Source of the DNA: Thermoleophilaceae bacterium
Lineage (GTDB): Bacteria > Actinomycetota > Thermoleophilia > Solirubrobacterales > Thermoleophilaceae
Reading direction: 5' to 3'
DNA: 43,676 nucleotides
Assembly (NCBI GenBank): GCA_016929195.1
Contig: JAFGJG010000051.1
Span: 1-43,676, forward strand
Shown: piece by piece, positions 24,249 to 31,519 of the stretch
Layout: every line of letters begins with the position of its first letter
How positions within the stretch are numbered: the first letter of the stretch is position 1
The notes under the pieces: generated by a model
What the model saw: the letters and a program-made list of their open reading frames with translations, nothing else
Told to the model about the DNA's origin: nothing
Database searches by the model: none
Translations under genes and position numbers: made by a program

Positions 24249-25331
24249 TTGCCGCGCCGCCCGCCTCCCGCCGCCGCGGTTCGGGCCGTGCTCGCGCTGA
24301 GGGGGCGGCTGCTGGCGCTCGCAGACCGCCTGGTCCCGCCCCAGGCGGCCGTGTTCGACCAGTCGGTCGGGATCGCGCGGACGCAGATGCTCGCCACCGT
24401 CGCGGAGCTCGGCGTGGCCGACGAGCTGGCCGAGGGCCCGGCCACCGCGGAGGAGCTGGCGTCCCGGCTGGGCGTGAACGCCGACGCGCTCCACCGCCTG
24501 ATGCGCGCCATGTCGCTCAGCGGGATCTTCAAGCTGGACCGGAGCGGGCGCTTCACGCTGGGGCGCTCGGGCCAGGCGCTCCGCAGCGACCACCCGCTGA
24601 GCGTCCGCGACTGGGCGCGCTACTTCGCCAGCAGGTCGAACTCGGACGCGTGGGCCGACCTGACCGAGACGGTGCGAACGGGCCGGTCGGCCTTCCCGCG
24701 CGTGCACGGGCGCTCCGTCTGGCAGTGGTTTGCGGAGCATCCCGACGAGGAGCGCATGTTCGCGGGCGGGATGCGCGCCGGGACGCTCCAGGACGTGCCG
24801 TTCATCGTCGGCGGCTACTCCTGGCCGGACGCGGGCGTCGTCTGCGACGTGGCCGGCGGGGTGGGCACCCTGCTCGCCGCGGTGCTGGACGCGCGCCCGG
24901 GGCTGCGCGGAGTGCTCGTGGACGCGCCCGGCGTCCTGGCCGAGGCGGACGGCTGGCTCGCGGGCCGGGGGCTCCGCGAGCGGGTCGAGCTGACCGAGGG
25001 CGACATCTTCCGCTCCATCGAGGCGAAGGCCGACGTCTACCTGATGAAGAACATCCTCCACGACTGGGACGACGAGGCCTGCGCCACGATCCTGCGCACC
25101 CTGCGAGCGGCGATGCCGGAGGGCTCGCGGCTCGTGGTCGTGGAGTACCTCCAGGAGCGCAACGAGGCAAACCTCATCGCGTCGCTGTCGGACATCCAGA
25201 TGATGAACGTGTGCGACGACGGCCGTGAGCGCTCGGCCGAGGAGATCCAGGCGCTGTTCCGCGCCGCGGGGCTGAGGCCGGGCCGCGTGGTCCGGACCGG
25301 AGGCCCGGGCCTCGTCGAGGGACTCGCCTAG
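24249..25331 (+). CDS. SAM-dependent O-methyltransferase
   Basis: A 360-residue class I methyltransferase of the plant-type/acetylserotonin O-methyltransferase family. The N-terminal winged-helix dimerisation domain (LGVADELAEGPATAEELASR, LHRLMRAMSLSGIF) is followed by the SAM fold: CDVAGGVGTLLAAVL, the later GDIFRSIEAKADVYLMK and the catalytic-base motif KNILHDWDDE. Such enzymes methylate phenolic or polyketide hydroxyls. It begins at a TTG two bases after the small mutase subunit stop. Its TAG is interlocked with that of the convergent MarR gene in a CTAG palindrome. The partner pathway is not visible. Confidence 0.87.
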   Translation: MPRRPPPAAAVRAVLALRGRLLALADRLVPPQAAVFDQSVGIARTQMLATVAELGVADELAEGPATAEELASRLGVNADALHRLMRAMSLSGIFKLDRSGRFTLGRSGQALRSDHPLSVRDWARYFASRSNSDAWADLTETVRTGRSAFPRVHGRSVWQWFAEHPDEERMFAGGMRAGTLQDVPFIVGGYSWPDAGVVCDVAGGVGTLLAAVLDARPGLRGVLVDAPGVLAEADGWLAGRGLRERVELTEGDIFRSIEAKADVYLMKNILHDWDDEACATILRTLRAAMPEGSRLVVVEYLQERNEANLIASLSDIQMMNVCDDGRERSAEEIQALFRAAGLRPGRVVRTGGPGLVEGLA

Positions 25332-25774
25332 CGGCCCGAACCCTCGAGCTCGGCGATTCGCTCGGCGGCGGCGCGCATGGCGGCGACCGCCTCCGCGCCC
25401 ACCTCCTCGGCCCACTCCGCCTCGATCTCGGCGAAGATCCGGCGCCCGGTGAGCGCCGCCTCGCGGCCGCGGTCGGTGAGGTGGATGATCTTCGCGCGGC
25501 CGTCGTCGGGGCAGGCTCTCCGCTCGAGGTAGCCGAGCCGCTCGAGCTCCGCCACGGCCTCGCCGACGGACTGCTTCGTGAACCCGGACGCCTCGGCCAG
25601 GTCCGTCAGGCGCGAGCCGTGCTCCATGTCGATGAAGCCGAAGACGCAGCCGTGCCCCTCGCGGACGTCGCCGAAGCCGGCGTCGCCCATGCGCGCGAAC
25701 AGCCTGCCGACGGCGGCGTTCTTCACGTCGGTGAGCAGGGCGGGGATCGGGCGCTGGTACGTGAGGTCGGTCAC
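25328..25774 (-). CDS. MarR-family transcriptional regulator
   Basis: A 148-residue winged-helix regulator. Residues ~18-38 form the dimer helix; the DNA-recognition part is RLTDLAEASGFTKQSVGEAVAELERLGYLERR, followed by the wing DDGRAKIIHLTDRG. The GTG at 25774 is used because homology starts there; an upstream extension reads through the operator. It is divergent from the efflux transporter and most likely represses it until a ligand binds, the usual MarR/EmrR arrangement. Its stop interlocks with that of the methyltransferase. Confidence 0.9.
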   Translation of the reverse strand: MTDLTYQRPIPALLTDVKNAAVGRLFARMGDAGFGDVREGHGCVFGFIDMEHGSRLTDLAEASGFTKQSVGEAVAELERLGYLERRACPDDGRAKIIHLTDRGREAALTGRRIFAEIEAEWAEEVGAEAVAAMRAAAERIAELEGSGR

Positions 25775-25780
25775 AGTTTG

Positions 25781-25844
25781 GTCAGGTAGCTTGACTTCTT
25801 GGTAAGGTCGCTTGATAATCCAGCCTGATCGTAAAGCAGCCTGA
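25781..25844. promoter_or_regulatory. candidate MarR operator region
   Basis: In the 90 bases between marR and the transporter, the TCAGG core occurs three times. One forward copy is inside the near-palindrome GTCAGGTAGCTTGAC (25781-25795). Two reverse copies are in the direct repeats CAGCCTGA at 25821-25828 and 25837-25844, 16 bases apart. They flank the -35 and lie just downstream of the -10 of the transporter promoter, the right places for repression. Binding by this regulator is inferred. Confidence 0.55.
25791..25819 (+). promoter_or_regulatory. sigma-70-type promoter of the efflux gene
   Basis: TTGACT (25791-25796), 17 bases, then GATAAT (25814-25819): a near-consensus housekeeping promoter, expected to start transcription near 25826. 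The -35 is embedded in the palindrome GTCAGGTAGCTTGAC. Confidence 0.7.
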
Positions 25845-25847
25845 CTG

Positions 25848-25875
25848 ATTATAGGAGGCCTCAGATGCATCGCAA
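25848..25875 (-). promoter_or_regulatory. possible marR promoter
   Basis: On the minus strand TTGCGA (25870-25875), 16 bases, then TATAAT (25848-25853). A transcript from here would cross both CAGCCTGA repeats before reaching marR, giving autoregulation. Its -35 lies inside the transporter coding start, so it is only a candidate. Confidence 0.4.
25853..25858 (+). promoter_or_regulatory. consensus ribosome-binding site of the efflux gene
   Basis: AGGAGG six bases before the ATG at 25865 is the clearest Shine-Dalgarno in the window and fixes that start. Confidence 0.75.
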
Positions 25876-27436
25876 GTGGTGGACCCTGATCGTCGTAAGC
25901 GTCGCGACGTTCATGCTTCTGCTCGACATCACCGTCGTCAACACCGCGCTACCCGCGATTCACGACGACCTCGGTGCCAGCTTCACCGAGCTCCAGTGGG
26001 TGATCGATGCGTACACGCTGTCGCTCGCCGCTCTGGTGCTGACGGCCGGCGTGCTCGCCGACCGGCTCGGCCGCAGGCGGGTGTTCGCGGTCGGCCTCGG
26101 GATCTTCACCGTCGCGTCGGCCCTCGCGGGATTCGCGCCGGACCCGACGTTCCTGAACGTCGCCCGGGCGATCCAGGGCGTCGGCGGCGCCGTGATGTTC
26201 GCGGTCTCGCTCGCGCTCGTCGCGCAGGAGTTCAAGCCGGGGCGTGAGCGTGGCGTGGCCATGGGCGTCTACGGCGCGACCATCGGCGTGGCCGTGGCCT
26301 TCGGGCCGCTCGTGGGCGGTGCGCTCGTCGAGGGGATCGGCTGGGAGTCGATCTTCTTCCTGAACGTCCCGATCGGCCTGGCGGCGCTCGTCGTCACCTA
26401 CTCGCACGTGCAGGAGTCGCGTGACCCGAACGCGTCGCGGATCGACTGGGCCGGTCTCGTCACCTTCTCGACCGCCCTGTTCCTGCTCGTGCTCGGTCTC
26501 ATCCGCGGCAACGACGAGGGCTGGGGCTCGACCCTGATCGTGTCGCTGCTCGCGTCCTCGGGCGCGCTGATGGCGGCCTTCCTGGTCATCCAGACGCGCG
26601 TGAGGGAGCCCATGCTGCCGCTGCACTTCTTCAAGAAGCCCGCCTTCACCGGCGTGCAGCTGGCGGCGCTGGCCGTCTCCTCGTCGATGTTCTCCCTGTT
26701 CCTGTACATCACGTTCTACCTGCAGGGATACCTCGGGCACGAGCCGCTCGAGGCCGGGCTGATCTACCTCCCGCTGACCGTGACGAACTTCTTCGTCGCC
26801 GCGGGCACGGGGGCGCTGCTCGCGAAGGTGCAGGCCCGCTACCTGATGAGCGCCGGACTCGTGATCACCGGCGTCGGCCTCCTGCTCATGGGCGGCCTCG
26901 ACCCGACCTCGGACTGGACCGCGCTGCTGGCCGGCTTCATCCTGTCCGGCGCGGGCGTGGGGATCATCAACCCCGTGATCGCCGACGTGGCGGTCTCGGT
27001 CGTGCCCAAGGAGCAGAGCGGCATGGCCTCCGGGATCAACGACACGTTCCGGCAGGTGGGCATCGCCATCGGCATCGCCGCCTGGGGCGCGATCTTCCTG
27101 GGCCGCGGCGCGGCCAAGGTCGAGGAGCTCGCGGCGGGCACGCAGGCCGCCACGGGCGAGCGTCCGCGGCAGCTGGTCGAGGCGGTCTCGTCCGGCAACC
27201 TCGACGGCGCGCTCGGAGCAGTGCCGCCCGGGAGCCGCGAGACCGTGGGCAACGCCGCGCGCGAGGGCTTCCTCTCGGGGATGAACGACATCCTGATGCT
27301 CGGCGGGATCCTGGCCATCGCCGGGGCGATCGCGGCCCTCTGGCTGGTCCGCGAGCAGGACATCGAGCGCGGCGAGGTCGTCGTGGAGCCGGAGCGCGTC
27401 GAGATCGGCGCGGTGCCGGAGCCCGTGGCCGCGTAG
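25865..27436 (+). CDS. DHA2-family MFS drug efflux transporter
   Basis: A 523-residue major-facilitator protein with about 14 membrane helices, the EmrB/QacA (DHA2) size. Family motifs are LDITVVNTALPAI in helix 1, VLADRLGRRRVF between helices 2 and 3, and the antiporter-type motif C-like region GPLVGGALVEGIGWESIFFLN around helix 5. It exports hydrophobic or amphipathic compounds using the proton gradient. It is divergent from marR, with a near-consensus promoter and repeats between them, so induction by a toxic compound through MarR is likely. A strong hairpin terminator follows the stop. Confidence 0.93.
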   Translation: MHRKWWTLIVVSVATFMLLLDITVVNTALPAIHDDLGASFTELQWVIDAYTLSLAALVLTAGVLADRLGRRRVFAVGLGIFTVASALAGFAPDPTFLNVARAIQGVGGAVMFAVSLALVAQEFKPGRERGVAMGVYGATIGVAVAFGPLVGGALVEGIGWESIFFLNVPIGLAALVVTYSHVQESRDPNASRIDWAGLVTFSTALFLLVLGLIRGNDEGWGSTLIVSLLASSGALMAAFLVIQTRVREPMLPLHFFKKPAFTGVQLAALAVSSSMFSLFLYITFYLQGYLGHEPLEAGLIYLPLTVTNFFVAAGTGALLAKVQARYLMSAGLVITGVGLLLMGGLDPTSDWTALLAGFILSGAGVGIINPVIADVAVSVVPKEQSGMASGINDTFRQVGIAIGIAAWGAIFLGRGAAKVEELAAGTQAATGERPRQLVEAVSSGNLDGALGAVPPGSRETVGNAAREGFLSGMNDILMLGGILAIAGAIAALWLVREQDIERGEVVVEPERVEIGAVPEPVAA

Positions 27437-27455
27437 CCGTCCGGACAGCCGTTTC

Positions 27456-27483
27456 GAGGGGCCGGCCGCAGCGCCGGCCCCTC
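27456..27483 (+). terminator. 11-bp GC hairpin after the efflux gene
   Basis: GAGGGGCCGGC and GCCGGCCCCTC pair perfectly around the loop CGCAGC, 20 bases after the stop. It is followed by only scattered T (GTCGTT), which is common for terminators in high-GC actinobacteria. Confidence 0.75.
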
Positions 27484-27566
27484 GTCGTTCCGGAGTCGTG
27501 GACATTTCTGGCCCATATGGCGAGTTTTGTCGACGACTTGGCCGGGGAGGGGGTCTGGGCAGGCGA

Positions 27567-27597
27567 TTGACTCGTCAGTCAACAGCTTGGGTACAAT
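27567..27597 (+). promoter_or_regulatory. etf operon promoter with overlapping palindromic operator
   Basis: TTGACT at 27567-27572 and TACAAT at 27592-27597 form a promoter with a long 19-base spacer. The -35 hexamer is also the left arm of a perfect palindrome, TTGACT-CGTC-AGTCAA (27567-27582), of the size and symmetry bound by TetR-family dimers. A repressor here would block the -35. The remaining leader (27598-27661) holds the ribosome site and no other structure was recognised. Confidence 0.6.
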
Positions 27598-27645
27598 GCC
27601 CTCCGCCTGCGGGCGACCCGCCTTTCAGCCCGCTCCGTAACAACG

Positions 27646-27652
27646 AAGGAGA
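27646..27652 (+). promoter_or_regulatory. ribosome-binding site of etfB
   Basis: GAAGGAG lies nine bases before the GTG start and supports that non-ATG start. Confidence 0.6.
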
Positions 27653-27661
27653 ACCTTTCCC

Positions 27662-28456
27662 GTGAAGATCTGCGTCCTCGTCAAAGAGGTTCCAGACGCA
27701 GCAGTCGAGAAGCGCATGGACCAGGGTTCCAAGCGCCTCGACCGCTCCGGCGAGAAGAACCTGAATCCGTTCGACACCCACGCGATCGAGGCCGCCATGC
27801 AGATTCGCGAGGGCGGCGCCGTGGACGTCGACGAGATCGTCGCCGTGACCATGGGCCCGGAGTCCGCCTTTCGCGCGCTGCACAAGGCGGTCTCGCTGGG
27901 CGCCGACCGCTCGGTGCACCTGACCGACGAGGCGCTCGCCGGCTCGGACGTGTGCGCCACCGGCTACGCGCTCGCCAAGGTGCTCGAGTCCGAGTCCCCC
28001 GACCTGGTGCTGCTGGGCCAGCAGTCGGATGACGGCGAGTGCTACACCATCGGCGCCGTCGTGGCGGACCACCTCAAGATGCCCTCGCTCACGCAGGTCA
28101 TCAAGATCGACGTCCAGGACGGCTCGCTCCGCTGCGAGCGCCAGGCCGAGTACGGCTACGACACCGTGGACGTGCAGCTGCCCGCGGTGATCTCGGTGGG
28201 CGACGCGATCAACGAGCCGCGCTACCCGTCGCTCAAGGCGATCATGGGCGCCAAGAAGAAGCCGCTCGACACCCGCTCCACCGCGGACGTCGGCATCGAG
28301 GCTGACAGGGTCGGCGAGGCCGGCTCCCACACCGCTGTCCTCGGCATCAACCCGCCGCCGCAGAAGCAGGCCGGCGAGATCATCGAGGACGAGGACACGA
28401 ACGAGACGGTCGAGAAGATCGTCTCCTGGCTGGAGGAAAGGAAGCTGCTGGCATGA
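27662..28456 (+). CDS. etfB: electron transfer flavoprotein beta subunit
   Basis: A 264-residue ETF beta subunit (FixA family). It opens KICVLVKEVPDA, contains the usual NPFDTHAIEAAMQIRE segment, the AMP/nucleotide-site stretch LLGQQSDDGECYTIGAVVADH, and ends with the long helix that wraps the alpha subunit (ETVEKIVSWLEERKLL). With EtfA it carries electrons from acyl-CoA dehydrogenases to ETF-quinone oxidoreductase. It starts with GTG behind a good ribosome site and overlaps etfA by four bases (ATGA). Confidence 0.95.
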   Translation: MKICVLVKEVPDAAVEKRMDQGSKRLDRSGEKNLNPFDTHAIEAAMQIREGGAVDVDEIVAVTMGPESAFRALHKAVSLGADRSVHLTDEALAGSDVCATGYALAKVLESESPDLVLLGQQSDDGECYTIGAVVADHLKMPSLTQVIKIDVQDGSLRCERQAEYGYDTVDVQLPAVISVGDAINEPRYPSLKAIMGAKKKPLDTRSTADVGIEADRVGEAGSHTAVLGINPPPQKQAGEIIEDEDTNETVEKIVSWLEERKLLA

Positions 28457-29424
28457 GCGTCCTCACTTACGCACTTCACTACGAGGGCGAGTTCAACAAG
28501 AACTCGCTCGGGGCCGTCAGCGAGGGCGCCCGGCTGGCCGGCGAGCTCGGCGGCGAGGCCGGCGTCGTGGTCGTCGGAGGCGACGACCTGACCGACGAGC
28601 TGTGCGCCACGCTGGGCAACTACGGCGCCCAGAAGGTCTACCGCGCCAAGGCGCCCGAGGGCCTGGCGCAGCCGGTCGTCGACGCGATGGCCAAGGTCAT
28701 TCAGGACGAGGGCTACAAGTACGCCCTGTTCGGAGGCGGGCTGCTGGGCTTCGAGATCGGCGCGGGCCTGACCGCGCGGCTCGGCGCCGGAGTGACCATG
28801 GAGGTCACGGCGGTGAAGGTCCAGGACGGCGGCCTCGTGGCCGAGCGGCCGATCCTCCAGGACTCGGCGATCGTCGATGTGGGCTACGTGGGCGAGCCGG
28901 GGATCATCATCGGCCGCCTCAACGCGTTCGACATCAAGGAGACGGGCGGCGGCGCGGCCGAGGTCGTGGACGTGGACGTCCAGCTCGAGGAGCACTCGAC
29001 CAGGGCGACGATGGTCCAGCGCGGCGAGCAGCGCGGCGCCGACGTGAACATCGAGGACGCCGACATCCTCGTGGCCGGCGGCCGCGGGCTCGGCAAGGCC
29101 GAGGGCTTCGAGATGTGCGAGCAGCTCGCCGAGGCGCTCGGCGGCGCGGTGGCCGCCACCCGCGCGGTGGTGGACGCCGGCTGGTACCCCTACGCCGCGC
29201 AGATCGGCCAGACGGGCAAGACCGTCGCGCCGAAGCTCTACCTCGCGGCCGGGATCTCCGGGGCCATCCAGCACAAGGTCGGGATGCAGAGCTCGGAGAA
29301 CATCGTCGCGATCAACAAGGACCCGAACGCGCCGATCTTCGAGTTCTCGGACCTCGGCGTGGTCGGCGACCTGAACAAGATCGTCCCCAAGCTCACCGAG
29401 GCCGTTAAGGCCAAGAAGGGCTAG
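28453..29424 (+). CDS. etfA: electron transfer flavoprotein alpha subunit
   Basis: A 323-residue ETF alpha subunit (FixB family). The N-terminal domain carries the partner-binding fold; the C-terminal FAD domain shows GGRGLGKAEGFEMCEQLA, then AAQIGQTGKTVAPKLYLA and GISGAIQHKVGMQSSENIVA, the classical FAD signature of ETF alpha. It is translationally coupled to etfB. Three bases separate it from the quinone oxidoreductase gene. Together they deliver electrons from beta-oxidation and branched-chain acyl-CoA dehydrogenation to the respiratory quinone. Confidence 0.95.
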   Translation: MSVLTYALHYEGEFNKNSLGAVSEGARLAGELGGEAGVVVVGGDDLTDELCATLGNYGAQKVYRAKAPEGLAQPVVDAMAKVIQDEGYKYALFGGGLLGFEIGAGLTARLGAGVTMEVTAVKVQDGGLVAERPILQDSAIVDVGYVGEPGIIIGRLNAFDIKETGGGAAEVVDVDVQLEEHSTRATMVQRGEQRGADVNIEDADILVAGGRGLGKAEGFEMCEQLAEALGGAVAATRAVVDAGWYPYAAQIGQTGKTVAPKLYLAAGISGAIQHKVGMQSSENIVAINKDPNAPIFEFSDLGVVGDLNKIVPKLTEAVKAKKG

Positions 29425-29427
29425 CCG

Positions 29428-31158
29428 GTGCCGACCGCCCCCATCGAGTTCCCGCCGCCCGTCGACTCCGAGAAGGAGTTCGTCGGTGCGCCGACCGATC
29501 CGGAGGACGAGCGGATCGAGGTCGGCGTGGCGATCGTCGGGGGCGGCCCGGCGGGCCTGGCCTGCGCGATCCGGCTGACGCAGCTGCTCGCCGAGGACGA
29601 GGCTCTGCTCGAGTCGCTCGGCGAGGTGCCGGTGGCGCTCGTGGAGAAGGGCAAGGGGCCGGGCTCGCACCTGCTGTCGGGGGCGATGATGAACCCGTCG
29701 GCGATGAAGAAGCTCTTCCCGGACCTGCCCGAGGAGGAGTGGCCGACCTACGGGACGGTCCCGAAGGACGCGGTCTACCTGCTGCCGAACTCGAAGCGGG
29801 CCATCCCGCTCAAGCCGACCCCGCCGCCGTTCCGCAACCACGGCAACCACGTCACGTCGGTCGCTCAGCTCGGCCGCTGGCTCGCCCAGCAGGCCGAGGA
29901 CGCCGGCGTGTACATCCTCGGCGAGACCGCCGCCGCCAAGCTGCTCGTGGACGACGGCCGCGTGGTGGGCGTGCGCAGCGGGGACAAGGGCCGCGGGCGC
30001 GAGGGCCAGGAGCTCTCGAACTTCGAGCCCGGCGCCGACCTGATGGCCAAGGCCACCGTGCTCGCCGAGGGGACCCAGGGCCATCTCACCGGCGCCGCGA
30101 TCCGCCACTTCGGCCTCGGCTCCGAGGACCCGCAGCAGTGGGAGCTCGGCGTCAAGGAGATCTGGGAGGTCGAGCAGCCGCTCGACCGCGTGATCCACAC
30201 GATGGGCTGGCCGCTCAGGTTCGCGGCCAAGTACCGCGAGTTCGGCGGCTCGTTCCTCTACCCGATGGGCGAGGACAAGGTGTCGATGGGGTTCGTGGTC
30301 GGCCTCGACTACCGCGACGCCCGCTTCTCGGTGCACGACGCGCTCCAGGAGCTGAAGTCGCATCCGCTTGTCGCGAAGATCATCGAGGGCGGCAAGCGCG
30401 TGGGCTGGGGGGCCAAGACGATCCCCTCCGGCGGCTACTGGGCGATGCCGGACAAGCTCTGGGCCCCGGGCATGGTCATCGCCGGCGACGGCGCCGGCAT
30501 GGTCAACATCCCGAAGCTGAAGGGCGTGCACCTCGCGATGCACGCGGGCATGTTCGCGGCCGAGTCGATCTTCGAGCGGTTGAAGGCCGGGTCCATCGAC
30601 GACCTCTCCAACTACACGGAGAAGGTCAAGGGCTCGGAGATCGAGACGGACATCCGCCGCTCCCGGAACATGCGCCAGCCGTTCGCGAAGGGCTTCTTCG
30701 TCGGCGGCGCGGTGGTCAACGCGATGGAGGTCTCCGGCGGGCGCTTCCCCGGCGGCCGCTGGGCCACGCACGACGACGCCACGGTGGACGTGTTCATCGG
30801 CAAGGAGCGCGACTACCCGAAGCCGGACGGCAAGAAGACCTTCGACAAGCTGTCCTCGGTCTTCACCACGGGCAACGCGACGCGCGACGACGCGCCCAAC
30901 CACATCCGCGTGCAGGACAAGGTCCCGCTCGAGGTGGCGCTCATGTGGCAGAACATGTGCCCAGCGCAGGTCTACGAGGTGCCCGAGGAGGAGCTCGAGG
31001 CCGCGCAGCAGAACGGCAACGGGAAGCTCGACGGCAAGCACGAGGTCAAGCTGCACATCACCCCGTCGAACTGCGTGCAGTGCGGGGCGATCACCGCCAA
31101 GGGCGGCCGGCTGACGCCGCCCGAGGGCGGCGACGGGCCGAACTACCAGCAGACCTGA
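29428..31158 (+). CDS. ETF-quinone oxidoreductase
   Basis: A 576-residue ETF-QO (FixC plus FixX fused), which passes electrons from reduced ETF to membrane quinone, here probably menaquinone. The FAD motif is VAIVGGGPAGLACAIRL at ~33-49; the second FAD/quinone region includes GDGAGMVNIPKLKGVH. At the C-terminus the cluster region has Cys511 (NMCPAQ), Cys549 and Cys552 (NCVQCGA), but the position of the usual fourth ligand is Ile555 (C-x-x-C-x-x-I). The 4Fe-4S centre therefore has one cysteine fewer than mitochondrial and FixX-type proteins. The GTG start directly follows etfA. A repeat-type hairpin follows the stop. Confidence 0.92.
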   Translation: MPTAPIEFPPPVDSEKEFVGAPTDPEDERIEVGVAIVGGGPAGLACAIRLTQLLAEDEALLESLGEVPVALVEKGKGPGSHLLSGAMMNPSAMKKLFPDLPEEEWPTYGTVPKDAVYLLPNSKRAIPLKPTPPPFRNHGNHVTSVAQLGRWLAQQAEDAGVYILGETAAAKLLVDDGRVVGVRSGDKGRGREGQELSNFEPGADLMAKATVLAEGTQGHLTGAAIRHFGLGSEDPQQWELGVKEIWEVEQPLDRVIHTMGWPLRFAAKYREFGGSFLYPMGEDKVSMGFVVGLDYRDARFSVHDALQELKSHPLVAKIIEGGKRVGWGAKTIPSGGYWAMPDKLWAPGMVIAGDGAGMVNIPKLKGVHLAMHAGMFAAESIFERLKAGSIDDLSNYTEKVKGSEIETDIRRSRNMRQPFAKGFFVGGAVVNAMEVSGGRFPGGRWATHDDATVDVFIGKERDYPKPDGKKTFDKLSSVFTTGNATRDDAPNHIRVQDKVPLEVALMWQNMCPAQVYEVPEEELEAAQQNGNGKLDGKHEVKLHITPSNCVQCGAITAKGGRLTPPEGGDGPNYQQT

Positions 31159-31160
31159 TG

Positions 31161-31206
31161 GCAGCCGGGGGCTCGCGCCCCCGGACCCCAGCGTGCGCTG
31201 GCCGGT
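31161..31206 (-). repeat. single inverted copy of a hairpin repeat
   Basis: Read on the minus strand, this segment matches the units at 38767-38904: ACCGGCCAG, a variable stretch, then GGGGTCCGGGGGC, the loop GCGA, GCCCCCGG and TGCCATC. The stem arms CCGGGGGC (31165-31172) and GCCCCCGG (31177-31184) are perfect, and the minus-strand loop GCGA is a GNRA tetraloop. It sits directly after the ETF operon and between convergent genes, so it may also act as the terminator. Confidence 0.8.
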
Positions 31207-31212
31207 CGCTGG

Positions 31213-31488
31213 TTATTCGCCGATCGAGAACATCGACTCGAGGTCGTGCTTCGAGTAGACCTCGAAGGCGACCATCGTGTGCGTGCGCTCGATGCCCGGA
31301 AGCTTCGCGAGCCCCGCCGCCACGACGTCCGCCAGGCGCTCGGTCTCGCTCACGCGCACCATCGCGACGAAGTCCCACTCGCCGGTGACCGAGTAGGCCT
31401 CGGCCACGCCGTCCACGTCGGCGAGCACTTCGCCCAGGCCGTCGAGGGAGTCGTGGGCCGCCTTGATGAGCACGATCGCGTGGGTCAC
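31213..31488 (-). CDS. stand-alone Lrp/AsnC ligand-binding (RAM) domain
   Basis: A 91-residue protein consisting only of the effector domain of Lrp/AsnC regulators: AIVLIKAAHDSLDGLGEVLA, then VAEAYSVTGEWDFVAMVRV and GIERTHTMVAFEVYSK, the beta-alpha-beta-beta-alpha-beta pattern of the RAM fold. There is no DNA-binding helix-turn-helix. Such single-domain forms assemble as dimers to decamers and bind amino acids. The GTG at 31488 begins the domain exactly; the longer open frame upstream runs across the divergent hydrolase. Its role may be metabolite sensing, and the partner is unknown. Confidence 0.85.
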   Translation of the reverse strand: MTHAIVLIKAAHDSLDGLGEVLADVDGVAEAYSVTGEWDFVAMVRVSETERLADVVAAGLAKLPGIERTHTMVAFEVYSKHDLESMFSIGE

Positions 31489-31519
31489 GGCCGACACCGT
31501 ACTGCGAGAAGATGCGAGC

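Noticed and set aside
28222-31056. Very long open frame on the minus strand opposite etfA and ETF-QO
   Set aside because: It is an antisense shadow created by high GC and few stop codons. Its translation is Arg/His/Ala-rich with no domain, while the plus strand encodes well-known proteins.
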